Numbered from the stretch's first letter, positions 23,019-36,317 are shown. The stretch: DNA of 64,000 nucleotides from Glossina fuscipes (GCF_014805625.2 NW_023998415.1:50221839-50285838); one strand, 5' to 3'. Made by a program: numbers and translations. Notes: a model not told the origin generated them from the sequence alone.

Positions 23019-25493
23019 TGGATGCTCTTTGTTTTATATGTTCGGTGACTTTTTCTAACAACATACGTACTTCTTTTAGTTCCTGCAAATTTTCAGGAAA
23101 CTCCACAGTTTCTTTTTCAATGGCTCTAAGACACGCCTGAGCAGCCAAACGAGCTGAATTCAACTGAGAAGTTATCATAACCTCACTTTCGTCGCTTGCA
23201 TGATCCCCAGTAGCTTTCAAGGAGTATAGACTTAGTTCTTTGCAAATCTGTAAAGCCTTCAGGGCATATGGCTGTTTGCTGGACCATAGCAATTCTTTCG
23301 TGGTGAAAGCTCGGAAGCCCTTTACTAATTTTTCCGCTCTCTTAAGAGGAGTCTGGGACAAAAGGGCTGCTAATTCCCAAATTTTGGCCTCTGAGCCGTG
23401 TCGGACACATTGGTGACCCATTAGATCGATAGCTTTTTTCAATAAACGCTCAGGTGCTTGACCTTTTGCATCCGGCTTCCCTTCGGCGATCGCTGTTATT
23501 AAAACACACAGAACTTCTAAATCTAAGAAATGAGCTTTCAACTCTGATAACCGGTTGTAAGCGTTGATAGCATCTTCAAAATTTCCCGTGTCCACAGAAA
23601 CTAACATGAAGTTCTCCCATACTTTCCAGCTGTTGAAGTTACACTTTAAAGATTCGTTTAAAACTTTGTGAGCACGTTGCTTATCTCCCAGTTTTATTAG
23701 AGCTTTCGCCAAATTATTCCACGATTCAAAGCCCATCGGTTCCAAGTGGGTATATGTGATATACGCATGTACTGCCAGTTCCCATTTCTCCAGCATAATC
23801 GCTGCGTAACCCATTCGCAACCAAATTTTCCCCTGCAAGGAATTTATTTTTACGGATTGTTTATAATGGGGAATAGCATCTTCGTATTCTTTCCGACCAA
23901 AATGGTAATTGCCCCAATGAGCCTGAGCCTTACCGCTGGTTTGGTGTGAGAAATCCCAGGCTCTTTTGTAACATCTTGGATCATCGGTAGCATCCCCTAG
24001 TAGACAGTACAATAAGACTGTAGGCTTTTTTTGTAATTCTCGATGTATAACTTCCGCTGCTTTATGCCGCAGTTCCAAAATGGTATAACAAGTTACAACT
24101 TGCTCCCAAGCTTGAATTTTAAGGTATATATCTAAAGCAGTTTTAACCATACCTAATGATATTAAAAGTTCACAAAGTTGTAATTGAATATGCCATATGG
24201 GTTGTAAGAAACTCGCGAAAGCATAAGAAAATCGCTCTTTGATCGAATAAATGTTCTCTGACAAAAGTTTAACACTCTTCTCGCATTGTTTCCAACTACG
24301 TTCTACAGTACGTCGCTGGTTTGACTCTTGCAAGCAATTTAAAAGCAAAGTTGACTGACGTACTTGTAGTGGCCCAAATTCTTGGTAGAGTAGAGTCTGA
24401 ATATATGGTTCCAGTTCTTCGTCAGTCAAGCGATCTTTTGGCGTGGAACGTTTTAACTGATGACTGTTTCAGGGCAAAATATAAATGAGGAATAAAAAGA
24501 TAAAATGCATTTAATAAACTTAAGAAAATATGGACTTACACTTTAGTCAAAAGTAAAGCCTGTAAAATGCTAGGCAAGGTCACTATATCGTTATGCTGAG
24601 GATCAATAAATTTTATGCGCTCTAATCGGGTATCATCTTCTAATAGCAAGAGTTTAGGTAATTCAACATCTCCATTGGTATCTGCGGGTAGCGGCAGAGA
24701 GTTAGCACAGTTATTTTGTTCGACCTGAAGGCAGAGTTGGGGTAATGGCTTTTGTTGAAATTTGGTACGTGTGCCTAAAAAACCAACCACTTTCAAATTG
24801 ACTTCAGAGCGTTCACACAAATTTTGCAAGACTTCTTCGGATTTTTGACATCTATGAAACTGCAAATACGCATTGGCTATTTCCAGCAACAACAAAACCT
24901 CGTACTCTTTATTTTTTATTTCATGTGCACGTGGCAGTAACCATTCAGCCTCATCTTTTACCATTTTGTACAAATTTGAAGTTAACCCATCCAAAATGTG
25001 CTGGTGAATACACAAGCATCGTAAATTCCACCAGTGAATTATCTAGGGATGGTATAAGCAATTGTATAATTTAGTAACCAAAGCAACTCACTATTCTTAT
25101 TACACGCACCATAGAATCTTTAGAATTTTCTAAAAGTTTTTGTAATATTCGTCGGGCTGTAAAAAGCAGTTCTGGAATGTTCACATTAGGATTCAACTCT
25201 TCTCCATTCTCTTTTAATTCCGTCACAGCGTTTATATCCAAAAAATTCGCATTTTTGACAAATTCTTTAAACTCTTCTAGTTGATCGAAGGGACCCGTAA
25301 AGTTATTTTGCGTGAATATTAACAGCAACTCAATAGCTTGCAAAAGTAATCGGTCTATTTCTTCTTGAGTCAGTGCAGACCTGTGTGAGCTTTCCCACCA
25401 TTGCTGTAAGGACTCCTCCAAATATAGAGGAGACCATTCACAACGCCATAACCGTTTAAGAGACTCATTTTCTAATTCTATGTGAAAATGCAT
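23014..25493 (-). CDS. TTC27, tetratricopeptide repeat protein 27
   Basis: Intracellular TPR scaffold related to yeast Emw1. Human TTC27 has been linked to HSP90/R2TP-associated maturation of the U5 snRNP. Three exons: 25493-25092, 25042-24540 and 24463-23014, with introns of 49 and 76 bp, GTGAGT/GTAAGT donors and CTAG/ACAG acceptors; the joins are in frame and give 784 aa plus stop (human about 843). Supporting blocks: LLLIFTQNNFTGP in the N-terminal part, HWWNLRCLCIHQHIL across the first junction, LGTRTKFQQK, YCLLGDATDDPRCYKRAWDF, and tandem TPRs at about residues 480-605 (EYEDAIPHYKQSVKIN; WNNLAKALIKLGDKQRAHK; WKVWENFMLVSVDTGNFEDA). The ATG at 25493 follows directly on an in-frame TAA. Convergent with DNAAF10, ending 35 bp away. 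Nothing broken. Confidence 0.96.
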
Positions 25494-26960
25494 TTATACG
25501 ACTTTCTTTTTTTTTTTTTTTTAGAAAATCCTTACCTTTTTCTCTAATTTTATCATTAAAATTGCACAAATAAAATATATTGAAACACATTTTTTAAACT
25601 TCAAATTACATTCGCAGCGTTGCTGCAAATAAAACCTTTCGTACCGGATCAATTATGGGGATATATTGCAGCAAATTACAGCAAAGAATATCATTATATT
25701 TCACATCAAAAGAAATATGTTTTCCCGCTTCTATTTTGCACTTATCCAAAACAAAACTTAGCCTAATAAATGTATGCAACGTTAGAGCATTTTTAAATCC
25801 TTAACAATAGAAATTTTGGTACTGCTGTAGCTTGGCAGCAGTGATTAATTTAGTTCAGTGTTGTCTTTAATGGGTTAAAATTAAATATAATGGAACGATA
25901 TATTATAACTAGTAAATTATGTCTTTCATCAACATAAGATTTTGTAAAATTTTTTTTTAGTTCGGTTTGGGTTCTACAATGAATTCATCTTGTTCATCAA
26001 TCAATATATACACCAAGATTTGCAAAACTACAGATGTTATCTGCTGATAGAAACGACAATTTATAAATTGGGTTTGGCAAGTTGTATCGTTTTTTATGTA
26101 AACAATTAAATAAACTAAATAGAAAAAACGTAAAAGAAGTGTAACCTACTTATTTTAAATTTAATAGTTATTTATCTAAATTTATTTTTATCGGTTTATT
26201 TTTTTAATTCTTTTTTACAATCTATGATTTGAAATTTTGTTCTACAGAACATATTATTTTACAAAAAATTGAGAAAAAGGAATAAAGGCGAGGTATTTAA
26301 AACACAAGAGGTATTTTTCAAATACACTATTGTTACATTGTAATATTTTGACGAATAATTTCAAACTTTTAAAACAATCAATAAAAAAAGCATTCAAATA
26401 AATTACGAAACAATCAAAAAAATATTTCTTTTTATTTTAAACTCTACTTTTCACTCAATTGATCGTTTACGTGTATGTAAGTTTCTTATTCGTATTCCAC
26501 AAGTCATAAGATGCTTGTTTATATTTACATCGATTTACTTAAACGGATATTTCAAGCGATATGGTAACGTAGTTTTTGCTCATTGGTTTTTCCCTTGTGA
26601 AACAAAGTACTTGCTGACTTTTATGCTACGTTGAAGACTTTATCGTGAATTGTTACCTTTCGTCGAAAAGCTTTTTTCAACTTTAATAAAAGTTTCGAAT
26701 AATAAATTTCACTTAAAGCGATGTTCCTAAAAGATGCTTCCTCAAAGCTTCAAATGTCAGATTGTAGTAAGATTGTTTTTCTATTCCATTATTCCACTGC
26801 TTGGTTTGTGTTCCAGATCGATGCTGATTTTCGTCGTTATAATAGGCTTAAATTATAATGCAGGTATGAAAGAGGGCAGAATATGCAATCTCCGATAGAT
26901 TGTTAATACAACTTTCATAGAGTATTCTTGTCTTTTTATTCTCATCACCAAAGGATAAGG
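25494..26960. other. upstream flank of TTC27, no gene recognised
   Basis: Begins with a 17-18-base T run (about 25507-25523) just upstream of the TTC27 start, then AT-rich sequence without coding signal. The TTC27 promoter must lie here; no defined motif identified. Confidence 0.5.
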
Positions 26961-26964
26961 GGTG

Positions 26965-27405
26965 TATTCATTGTGTCAAAATCTTTGCAACGCCCAGAGG
27001 GAAGCATGAGAGTCCGCCAAAAAAGATATATATTCTTGATCAGCATCAAATTCTAAATCGATTTAAAATTGTCCGTCTGCCTGTGTGTGTAATGTTCGTT
27101 GTAAACATTCTCCTGTCCGCAAAATTAAAGCTATCAACTTGAAATTCGGCAGACACATTGGAAGTCCTTGTACGCAGGTTGGTATTCGAAATGTCTCAAA
27201 TTGGTCGCAGGACAGACCCATAGCACCATGTAAACTGAGAACACCTCTGTTTTGCAAAAGGAATGAAAAATTGGTTTTTTGCTCATTACTCATAAGCTAA
27301 AGCAAATGAATGTACAAAATGTTTAACGCATATTTTATGGGCGATGCTGTAACATTCGCGCACAAAAATACCCAATATTATAGTGTATCAAAATTTAATG
27401 GTTTT
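26965..27405 (+). repeat. dispersed repeat family B, copy 1
   Basis: Aligns in the same orientation with 47620-48045. Shared anchors in order: TTTGCAACGCCCAGA.GGAA, TATATAT.CTTGATCA..ATCAAATT, GTCC near the GTCCGTCTGCCTGT block, TTGAAATTCGG/GGAAATTCTTG, CTCATAAGC, and ACCCAATATTATAG near the end. Such a TTTGCAACGCCCAGAAGGA start with a GTCCGTCTG block is typical of degenerate repeats scattered through higher-fly genomes. ORFs on either strand are not conserved between copies. Confidence 0.65.
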
Positions 27406-30400
27406 TTCAATACGCGCAGAATCAAGCATCAATAATTCGAACTTAAAATTCTTAATGCGGTAAGGCTTTATTTTATGCTGTCAACTACAGCGATAAATTT
27501 TTGATAATATTGGTGTTTATATGAGAAATTGAGAGGAAGAGGGTGTGTGGACTGATTCTAGCCCACATATACAATACTATTTCACTTCAGAATATTCGGA
27601 AGTAATTTTCTATTTCCCGTGCCAGGCTACTTATACGTAGTTAATGAATTATTTAAATGTTCACACCTTAAAAATAAATCTTGAATGCACTTTTAATATA
27701 ATTGAGAATGCACTAGGTAAATATCTCTGAAGCCTACGAATATATAAAGTTAAGTATATTCCGGTTGTGACATAAAAGTGAATGATGGAAAGTATAAATT
27801 ATAAAATTGGAGTGAGCGGCGATTTTCAATACAAATGAAATTTTAATCTTATCTCGCAATGCTGAAATTTCGATCAAGTAATGCGATTTAGTTCCTTAAA
27901 CCAAATGTGAAGCCCAGAGGTTAAAATGTTATGTATTAACAGATATGAATTTGCGAACTGTTTATTTGTTATAATTATAAAAAAAATGTAGTGGCAAGCG
28001 TTTTCTGTAACACTTGCCAAACAGAAAATGACTTCTGTCTATGGTTGGCTTGGAGATGAGTGTCTTTTCTAATAAACATGGAAGGAATCCAGTTTCTTAA
28101 GTAATTCCCTTTACTTTATGTTCGAACGGGAACCATTTTAGTTTTTATGCGTATTTGCAGTTCAAAGACCTTTGCATGTAATCACTTCAGTGCTTTAACT
28201 CATTTTGAATATTTATCGTTTATTGCTTGCTACAAATGTGCAAACATACATATGCATAAGTATATGTTCTGTCTATGTGCTAGCGTATGGAAATTCAACT
28301 TGACCGTTGCATGCTTTTTGTTATAGATCTTTCCTTTTTTTCTTGTTTTTGCTTTTTTCTTGAAATTCAAAGCCTTCTATGGCTGTATGCACAGACCGTA
28401 CATGCTCCACTTTCATTAACAGTATTGTAATAAGATGCGAAAAAAACAACAGAAAATAATGCATTTTCAGCGAAAGCGAAATGATACCGAAACAAAATGA
28501 AAACAATAATAAATAAAATATGAAATAACTATAATAAACTGCTTATTTTTATGAAATTCGACTGTTGTGCTTAAGTTTTCTGGGTGTAATTATTACGACA
28601 CGTTAATATTGGCTTGAACTTGATTTTGTTTTAAGTTTGTTATTGTTTGCGAATGGTTTTCAATTTTGCTAAAAATGGAAGCAGGGTAAGTTGAAGACTT
28701 GCTTATATTTTGCAAACTGAAATGCTGGACACAATTGTGATTTGAAGTTTATGCCCATGGACTAACATCTATCGGTATCTTTTTTCGAGACGAAAAAAAA
28801 GGCAAGGCGGTTAGTTGAAGATAGGCGTGTATCAAAGGCAATTTCTCTTTAAAAAGTAGTTACTTTCCCTTGAAAGAGTATCCTTGCGACTCCCGCAATG
28901 AATATGAAATCTAAAGATGGTTTCCCTTCATTTAACGGCCGTCTGTTTATGGTATACAACTTCCTTATGGTACTTTTTGACATTTTTCTTCATTAAAATT
29001 AGTTCCTTTTATATATTATGCGAAGCTTATGATGATTCCGTGGCATTTCTTTTTATGACCTTGTCTTTCAAACTTTACAACTACTCCATGAAATTCTCAT
29101 CAACAAAAGTAACGGTCTTTATGTTCGAATCAAGACAAGTTATCTGCTTATGTTGATCATTGTCGTTATTGTTGTTATACTATCCTTCAGCTACGAAATA
29201 ACGTTGTTGAAGAAAGAAAGAAGAAGAATATCATGCTGCGTCCTCTTCGTTGATCGCAACCTTTAAAACACCGACATTTACGGGAAACTTGGCGAGCATA
29301 GAATATATTTCTTAATCAGCAATAAACCATAAGTTAAAAATTTTATGGTACTTCCGCATGTTCCTATATCCTTTACGTAGAAGGTAGTACATAGAGCGGA
29401 AATCATTGCGGACAATCCGGTTGTTTAGACCCTCTTCGTTTTCGTCAACAATTTTTTACACCTGTTGGAGAAATTATGCATTCCTAGTAGAGTGTAGGTG
29501 TTTTTTTGTGTTTTGCGATAAATTGCACACTGTCCCCTCATGCTTCCGATTCATGATCAGCGTCCAATTCCATGTACGAATAAGCAAGCGTAAGTGACAA
29601 CTTTAGTCATTTCGAGATCTATGTGCTTCACGCGTAAAAAAGATCAGTTCTTGCTTTATACTTTACATTCCTTCACACAGCGATGCTTTGAAAAGAAAGA
29701 AAAACAAAAATTATTGTTTTCCAGAAATAACAGTAACGTATATGTGAATGTTTTTAAACGTGACACTTACTTACCAACCGTGTACGCGAACTATTATCCA
29801 CGCTTGAAAAATAAATACTTAATTGAGAGTTTTCTTCGTGCATGAAGTCGTTCATACGATGCTATATTTAAAAAAAGGCGAACGAAAGGGGAATATATTC
29901 TTTGAACTCAGTTTTAGTTAAATAATATTTAGGTTAAAAACAATTTTAGTTTATTTCATGTTTAAAGTTCTAGTTGTTGTTGCTTTGTTTGTAATATGAT
30001 CCCAATTATTAAGAGTGATAATTAAAACTATACGATTGCTATTTCAATTTATTTTTTTTGTTAGTTAGTTAATGCCCTTAAATGCAATTAATTACTTTAA
30101 TTTTATTAGGGACGTTGGTTAAAATAAATGCATATTGAATGCGTCACCATCACTGTCGCTCTCGCTGTTACTGTCACTGTTGCTGATGCTGTTTGTTGTT
30201 GCTGTTGTTGTCTCTGAATACTAACGTTAGTGTGTGTTGTATGAACGAAAGATCTAAGTACGCAAGTAAAAACAATGAGTTTAGTAACCTAACTTTCTGT
30301 TGTATTTGCTAGGTATAAATAGAACCAACAAACAAACAAGTAAACAAACAAACAAAAAATAAAAAAAACGAATAACTGATATGAACCTGAATTGTTGATT

Positions 30401-32985
30401 GCATTTTGCAGTCAAGGACATTCATAAATTGTATTTTTACGGTTTTGCATTTTAATAGATCAATATTTGAACAACATTTTTTGGTTGATAACATGCTACT
30501 GACGCAAATGAATTATAATGGCTTTCATGGAATTTTTTATTTTCATTTTATGAAATATCGAATTTACAGCAAGTCTTGTGTACCCGTTTATTATTATTGC
30601 GTTTTTTTTTTTCCTTTTTTACTGCATATAAATCGGCAGATTAGGCTTTCATGGTTTATTCGGTGCATATTTTAAATAAAAAAAAGAGAAACTTAGAAGT
30701 TTATTAATGATTTGCTATATTGGCATGCTTGAAATGAAATTTGCACTTAGACGTCTGTCTGATTAACCAAAATCCGTGCGGTCAATATTTTGCAAATATG
30801 TTTGGAAACACTCTAAGATGCGTGTGATTTGATTGGTATAAGATGGCATAAGATACTTTGTAAAGTATTCATAGTCTATTATTGCTTGTTACATATATAG
30901 CCACTAAATTGGCATGTTCCGATGCTCTGGCATCGGATACCAAAAAAAATATATAAGTGAACAAATTTAATTAAAAATAAAACAGGGAAGAAAGTTATAT
31001 TCGCTTCGTGGCGAAGCTTTACTATGCACAGTGAGAAATCCAAATAAATGCAAAAAATTGCAAAAATTTGTATGAGTTTATCATGGGTATGCGGTGCTCG
31101 TATCGATATATATTCTATTGTGGGTATGCATGCACGTGAGTAACAAACAAAAAGTCGAAACTAGAATGCTTTTAAATATTGTTGATGAGTATAAAAATCG
31201 CAATATTGAATAAAACGCAGTATTTTATACATAGTCCCTGAGCTAGCGGGTGGGTAAAAAGAAAAAGTAAAAGAAAATCCAACAAATACATAATTTAACG
31301 ATAATTGCTTTCACTCCTATTGCGTTTCTTATTTTTTCAATTTTTCATACCGCGACGATCAGAGCAGAGCCGTCAAGTATATTAATTTGCCGTTCGATTC
31401 GCATTATCCGCGAAAGTATATGCAAGAGCCACGTCCTATTTCTCTATTGTGCGTCTATTCATCATCTCTAGGTTAAGTTGTTCGAATGAGATCCAACTCA
31501 ATCAATCACTGACGTGCCCGTAATAGCTATTGGAAAACCTTACTGATGGCTTGAAAGAAGAATTGTTTAATAAACCGTCATCTATATGATGCGATGGAAT
31601 ACATCGTTAGGGCTTTTGGAATAGTGGAAGCGCAAAGAGGTTACACGATAAATGATCACAGTTAAAAAACTTTTTTTTTTGATATGGTGGGTATTGAAGA
31701 TTCGCCTTAAGGGCAAAAAGTTTTCGTAATTGCTTTTTTTTTAGTGTCGACACGTGTATTTTACGACAACGTAAATAGTTTTGGTTTTGCAATTATTACC
31801 ACGGTGACATTGTTGTTGTTTTATTATATTATAATCGGATGATTGCACACACATCTATATGAAAATTACAGGGAATACCTTATAAGACAGTGGTTGCCAG
31901 CCTTTATGTTACTATGCTTCCTTGAAAAAACTATTTGTGCTCGTATCTCTTCGCTGGCTATTTCTTTAATAGAATGAAAAATATGGACAAATTTTAAATA
32001 ATAGAAACATCTATTTTAAGAAGTCTTGAGTGGCTCGGCTCACTGATTGAAAACCGCCGTTATAATATAGTGCACCCATGCGCTTTGTTATGAAAGACAT
32101 TAGATATTGCGATGAGTTTGCCTGGACGGGCAGGCCGTTGCTATGATAATGCGATAAGAAAGTGTTCCTAAAACAGAAAATCAAAAACGTTTTCTAGAAT
32201 TCTTGCTTGAAGCTCTTTTCGTCGAGAACATACCATAAGAAGTCAAAACTTTAAAGTCGATTAACGCCTACTATTGCATACCGTACACAAATCCACATAA
32301 AGCAATTCTTTACCAATCTACTGCGTAAAATATTAAGACATAAGTTATATTTTTGTCATGTAAAAATCTACGTTTTATAAGGACGTTTATATAAGCAGGA
32401 ATATGAAAGTTAGATCTATGTGGTTCAAACTTGTAAGTCAAATTGCTTTTTTTTTTTTTTTTCTACATAAACTCTCACCATAAGATACTAACAATTATAT
32501 CTTATTGCACTGCACAAGGCCTACTTGCGCTCTTCATCATCTTTATTACATCGATCGATTCAAGATAATTGTCATTCTAAATCGACTAAGGCAAAAATTT
32601 TCAGCACCCTGCCACATAGGTAATTCGGGGAAAATTGAAACTTCATCTGAAAATTCGCTCGTAATGAGGGCACCACATACAAGAACTCTTACGAAAAATA
32701 AGCCTTTATATTGCAAAAATTTCTAACGTCCACTATATTATCATGAAAATTGATTTATAAGGTTATGTTTGTATTCAACTTAACTTTATTAAATTTGTAT
32801 CAAGTTAGTTCAACTTTCTTGCCGCCCCCGCATATAAGCATTCTCACAAAAAATAAACACTTACGGACCAAAAACGCCTAAATTATAATGTTTTGTAATG
32901 AAAAGTCGTCCATAATAGCAATTGAGCTTAAAATTTAGTCGTAGGAAATTTGGGTATTATGGGTCTACTTATTAGATATAGAGGT
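27406..32985. other. intergenic DNA, no gene recognised
   Basis: No protein family recognised in any frame. Contains a CTG/TTG-type trinucleotide-rich tract (about 30146-30214) and, at 30983-31030, a fragment AAAGTTATATTCGCTTCGTG plus GCGAAGC resembling the terminal motif of fly interspersed repeats. A T run lies at 32447-32461. Confidence 0.5.
30146..30214 (+). repeat. CTG/GTTG-rich trinucleotide tract
   Basis: Imperfect repetition of CTG, TTG and CTC triplets (cactgtcgctctcgctgtta and following). On either strand it would encode low-complexity sequence; no flanking ORF supports coding. Confidence 0.6.
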
Positions 32986-32989
32986 TGTC

Positions 32990-33300
32990 ACGAGAAGTGG
33001 GCCGAGTTTAATTTGTAGTTTTTCATGGCGAAACTTGATATTTTGGCTATCTTCCAACGGGGTACCCAGTGAGAGTAGAGACGTATAGGGTGCTTAAAGT
33101 TTCAGGACTATAATGTTCTTATTTGTTCGTTTGGGCTAGTTTTGAATAAGTAGCTCCTTTCATATAACGATCTTGTGAAAATAGAGTGTTCCATAAGGAG
33201 TGGCTCTAAAGACAGTTATATAGAATTCGTTTTCAATGGCGTTCACCCTTGGATCGAGTGGTGTCAGTATGCGAAATTCCATCAAAACATCAGAAAAACT
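32990..33300 (+). repeat. dispersed repeat family A, copy 2 (diverged)
   Basis: Aligns by eye with 41.08-41.22 kb: TTCATATAACGA, then TTTTCAA.G..GTCA..CCTTGG, then GTGTCAGTATGCGAAATTCC versus the CGTCAATGTATTAAATTTCG block, and CAGAAAAACTGCG versus ACAAATTGCCG. More diverged than copies 1, 3 and 4. Confidence 0.45.
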
Positions 33301-33389
33301 GCGACCTACAAGTTCAACGCAAGAAAATAAATTGATAGAAAGAAGCGGATGGACACACGGATAGAGATGTTTGGAATTAACATTTTGGG

Positions 33390-33431
33390 AATATTTCAAT
33401 TATGCTATAATTATGCTATAATTGAAATATT
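33390..33431. repeat. perfect 14-bp inverted repeat
   Basis: AATATTTCAATTAT (33390-33403), a 14-base spacer GCTATAATTATGCT, then ATAATTGAAATATT (33418-33431). The spacer repeats part of the arm sequence (ATTATGCTATAATT), so the structure also contains a short direct repeat. A 14-bp perfect stem this close together is unlikely by chance. Confidence 0.8.
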
Positions 33432-34159
33432 TTGAAAAAGACTATAAAACTGGTTTATAATTACGAACGAGCAAACCGCTGTAGCAAAGAAGTTCACTAA
33501 AAATCGGTAAAATTACGGTTAACCTGAATGTTTTAAGAGCGCTTATTTAAAGAGGAACATGTGACTATGTCACACTTTTTCTTTTTTAAGAAAATAAGAG
33601 AAGAAAACTATATTCGGCTGTTGTTGAAGAATGTCTTAATTTTAGTTGATTCTAATTTTACTTTTTTAAACGTTTTTGCAAAGAGGCCGCTCTCACTTTT
33701 CAAATTTTCGTTTGAAATGAACGTAATTGGTTCGATCGAGGTCGCTAATTAACCAAAGCTTGCAAAAGACTTCCGATTGTAATCACTGCCTTAGTATAAT
33801 TTGGAAATTATCGAGCACAATATTGGGAAAGTCCTTCAGTCCATTGACAAACTTGTTCTTATTTTCACCTATATATTGCTTATGTAAGATATATAAGAAA
33901 TTTTTTTAATTTTATTTTAACGTTGCTTAATATTTAAGAAGCTACTTCAGAGCTTTCAACTTAGCAAAAACTACTTCGGAATTACTTATCAATAATTAAA
34001 TTGGTTTCAAATTTTATGAAATAAATATTCTACTGGAGCGGTTTTTTTTTGTATATTTTATTAATCTTAATTTTATTCTATTCTGTAGTAGAACAAACTA
34101 ATCGACATTTTCAAGGTCAGTTAATCACATTTCCTTATAATGTTGCGCAATAAAGCAAA

Positions 34160-34160
34160 G

Positions 34161-34197
<37 letters not shown>

Positions 34198-34199
34198 TA
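34160..34199. repeat. poly(A) followed by (AT)n
   Basis: A run of about 15 A (34160-34174) passes directly into an AT dinucleotide tract (34175-34198). It could be the decayed tail of a retroposed sequence, but no body is recognisable upstream. Confidence 0.8.
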
Positions 34200-34581
34200 A
34201 AGACACATTAATAAGAAATAATGGAAATTCGACTACAAGATTTAAATGAACGCCATATATATGTAAATTACTACCAATCATATGAAGGTTCAAGATAAAT
34301 ATGCAAATTATCGAAAACTATAAAAAATTAAAAAAATTGAAAATTTTTGTGTTAATAATTTATAAAATAAGAATATGTTTTTCTTTTCTTCATTTGTTTG
34401 GTAGTATTTTTATTTATTTGTAGTATTTTTATAAAATAACAGCTTGCTACACATTCTAATATATCTATAGTCGCGAAGTATGTGCGACGACTGGGAGGAC
34501 TTACTACTCAATGTGGTGCACACATTTATTTGGTGGAAGGAGAGGGAACCAACTATTTCAAGTCACGCTACTCGAATACAT

Positions 34582-35027
34582 TTAAGTGAGCGACATACGG
34601 ATTAAGTGACGGTCGCAAAATTTTTTATTCATCAAAACAATACGTTTGGATATGATTTGGACATCACTAAGCATGTAAAGTCGCGTAATTGAAAAGCGCC
34701 ATGGGAGCAACATAGACAAACTTACTCCCTTCTTTGTGATTCCCTTGATGTGGTGTTGAGATATATAAAGTAAATCAAAAGTGGAAGAATAGCAAGGAAG
34801 ACTGCCCAATTTTCCGTTACCATTGCCCCCACCATGTGCCGAAATGAACGTTTTAAATTTGTTACTAGATTTAACACATTGCGACGCGCACGATTAATAC
34901 AATTGAAGCATTTAAGCGCGTTCAAGATTCGGGCAAAAGTTTTGATTATTAAAATCGTGCAGGTGCTATCGGAAAATCTTTTTAAAGAAAAGACATATTT
35001 TCTTATTTTGAAGTTATATCGCCACAT
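34582..35027 (-). pseudogene. possible transposon-derived relic, open on both strands
   Basis: The minus-strand frame contains LKRSFRHMVGAMVTENWAVF followed by a hydrophobic stretch and LNTTSRES. The order of NW, a hydrophobic stretch and NTT recalls the distal part of retroelement integrases, but catalytic motifs and the downstream polyprotein are absent. The plus strand is also open over part of it. Family assignment is uncertain. Confidence 0.2.
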
Positions 35028-35099
35028 TTGCAGTATTATTTCGTAAGTTTCAACTGTCCAAAGGTTATAATATCGTGATGGCGCACGCTGTTTAAAGAT

Positions 35100-35460
35100 T
35101 AATCAATCTTTTTATGAGCAGCACAGACGAATGACGGCAAAACTACGTAGGCCCATTAAAGTGGATCTAGAAAGCACACAATCGAAGACCTTGTGAGAAA
35201 ATTCGAATCAACAATATAGTCGGAAAGTGAAGGTAACCAAAATTACAAGTGATCACAAAATTATTTTATCGATTCCCGGAAATTGTGCGTCTCTCTCCAG
35301 TCAGTGCTTTAAGGAAACACGTGAACTTGCAGGCGCAATAGATATTGACACGACTCAAATTCGAGGAGTAACGACGACCATGCGACACCAAAGCGCTGCC
35401 TTTAAGCTTGTGCTGATGTCTTCTACACATGCGGTCGTTGGGCAATACGTTTAGACGAGA
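35100..35460 (+). pseudogene. possible Tc1/mariner-superfamily relic
   Basis: In plus-strand frames, IEDLVRKFEST precedes a stop. About 80 nt later KETRELAGAIDIDTTQIRGV and RHQSAAFKLVLMS follow. The order recalls the N-terminal helix-turn-helix of Tc1/mariner-superfamily transposases (KFExTGS, then a second HTH, then an AYK-LQ block). Stops and missing linker sequence mean it would be a dead copy. Weak evidence. Confidence 0.25.
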
Positions 35461-36298
35461 TCACATCGTTGTAGTTAATACGTGTAGTAATAGCGTGTTA
35501 TAACTCGCCATGGACCTCACAGTTTTTGCAAAAGAGTTTGCAGGTTTCAGATGCCAGTTTATCGAAATAGAAATCTTTTATTTTTCGTCTTCGGACTTTA
35601 TTTTGAGTACATTAATCCCTAAAAATATCGACGTTTTGCATATACCTATATCTCCTAACAGAGATAGTTTTAATGTTCTCTCTTTACAGAATTGCCAAAT
35701 TCGCAACAATGAGGATGGAAAGCTCAATTAACGAGAAACAAAAAGGGTTAGTATCAAAACTTATTTAATATATGAAGAAAAAAATATAGGGGCATACCTC
35801 CTAATGCAACTATTAATTAATACATCGCAACCGTTAACTATTCTGGACATAACATGTCTTGTAGCAATTTCTTTGCAACCTGAAGAACAGCGAGGATCAA
35901 ATAATCTCTTTGCCCTATAGCTCTAGTGTTAAGAAATTATAATAGCAGTACTTCGTCAGGTGCTAAGTACAAAGAAATGCTAGTGCTGTTATCACTTCAC
36001 TAAAATATGCTCCATATGGAAATATATAGATCAAGAATTGAAACGAAGAATAAATAGTTGCGCCTTTAGGCTTACGACACAGATCGATGCTAATAATTTG
36101 TTAAACACGTAGCGCTACCTTCTCTCATTCGCTGGAACGTGCGCAGTCCTCTTTTTCTTTTTCATTTTAAAAGCATTTGTCATAAATGTATTTGTTGGTA
36201 ATATTATTATCGCTGCTGCTGCGGCTGGTTGTTATTGTTGCTTTCGTTACCGACGCTGTTTACCTTGATCTTGGCAAAATGATAAACTTGGCCTTGAA

Positions 36299-36317
36299 TT
36301 TTTTTTTTTTTTTTTTT
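36299..36317. repeat. poly(T) tract
   Basis: Nineteen consecutive T. Simple-sequence tract without an associated element. Confidence 0.85.

Noticed and set aside
27063..27300. Open frames on both strands as small genes
   Set aside because: They lie inside dispersed repeat family B and are not kept open in the 47.8 kb copy.
30983..31030. AGTTATATTCGCTTCGTGGCGAAG palindromic motif as a regulatory site
   Set aside because: Similar sequence marks the edge of interspersed repeats elsewhere in the window (40.83 and 62.2 kb), so repeat debris is the simpler reading.
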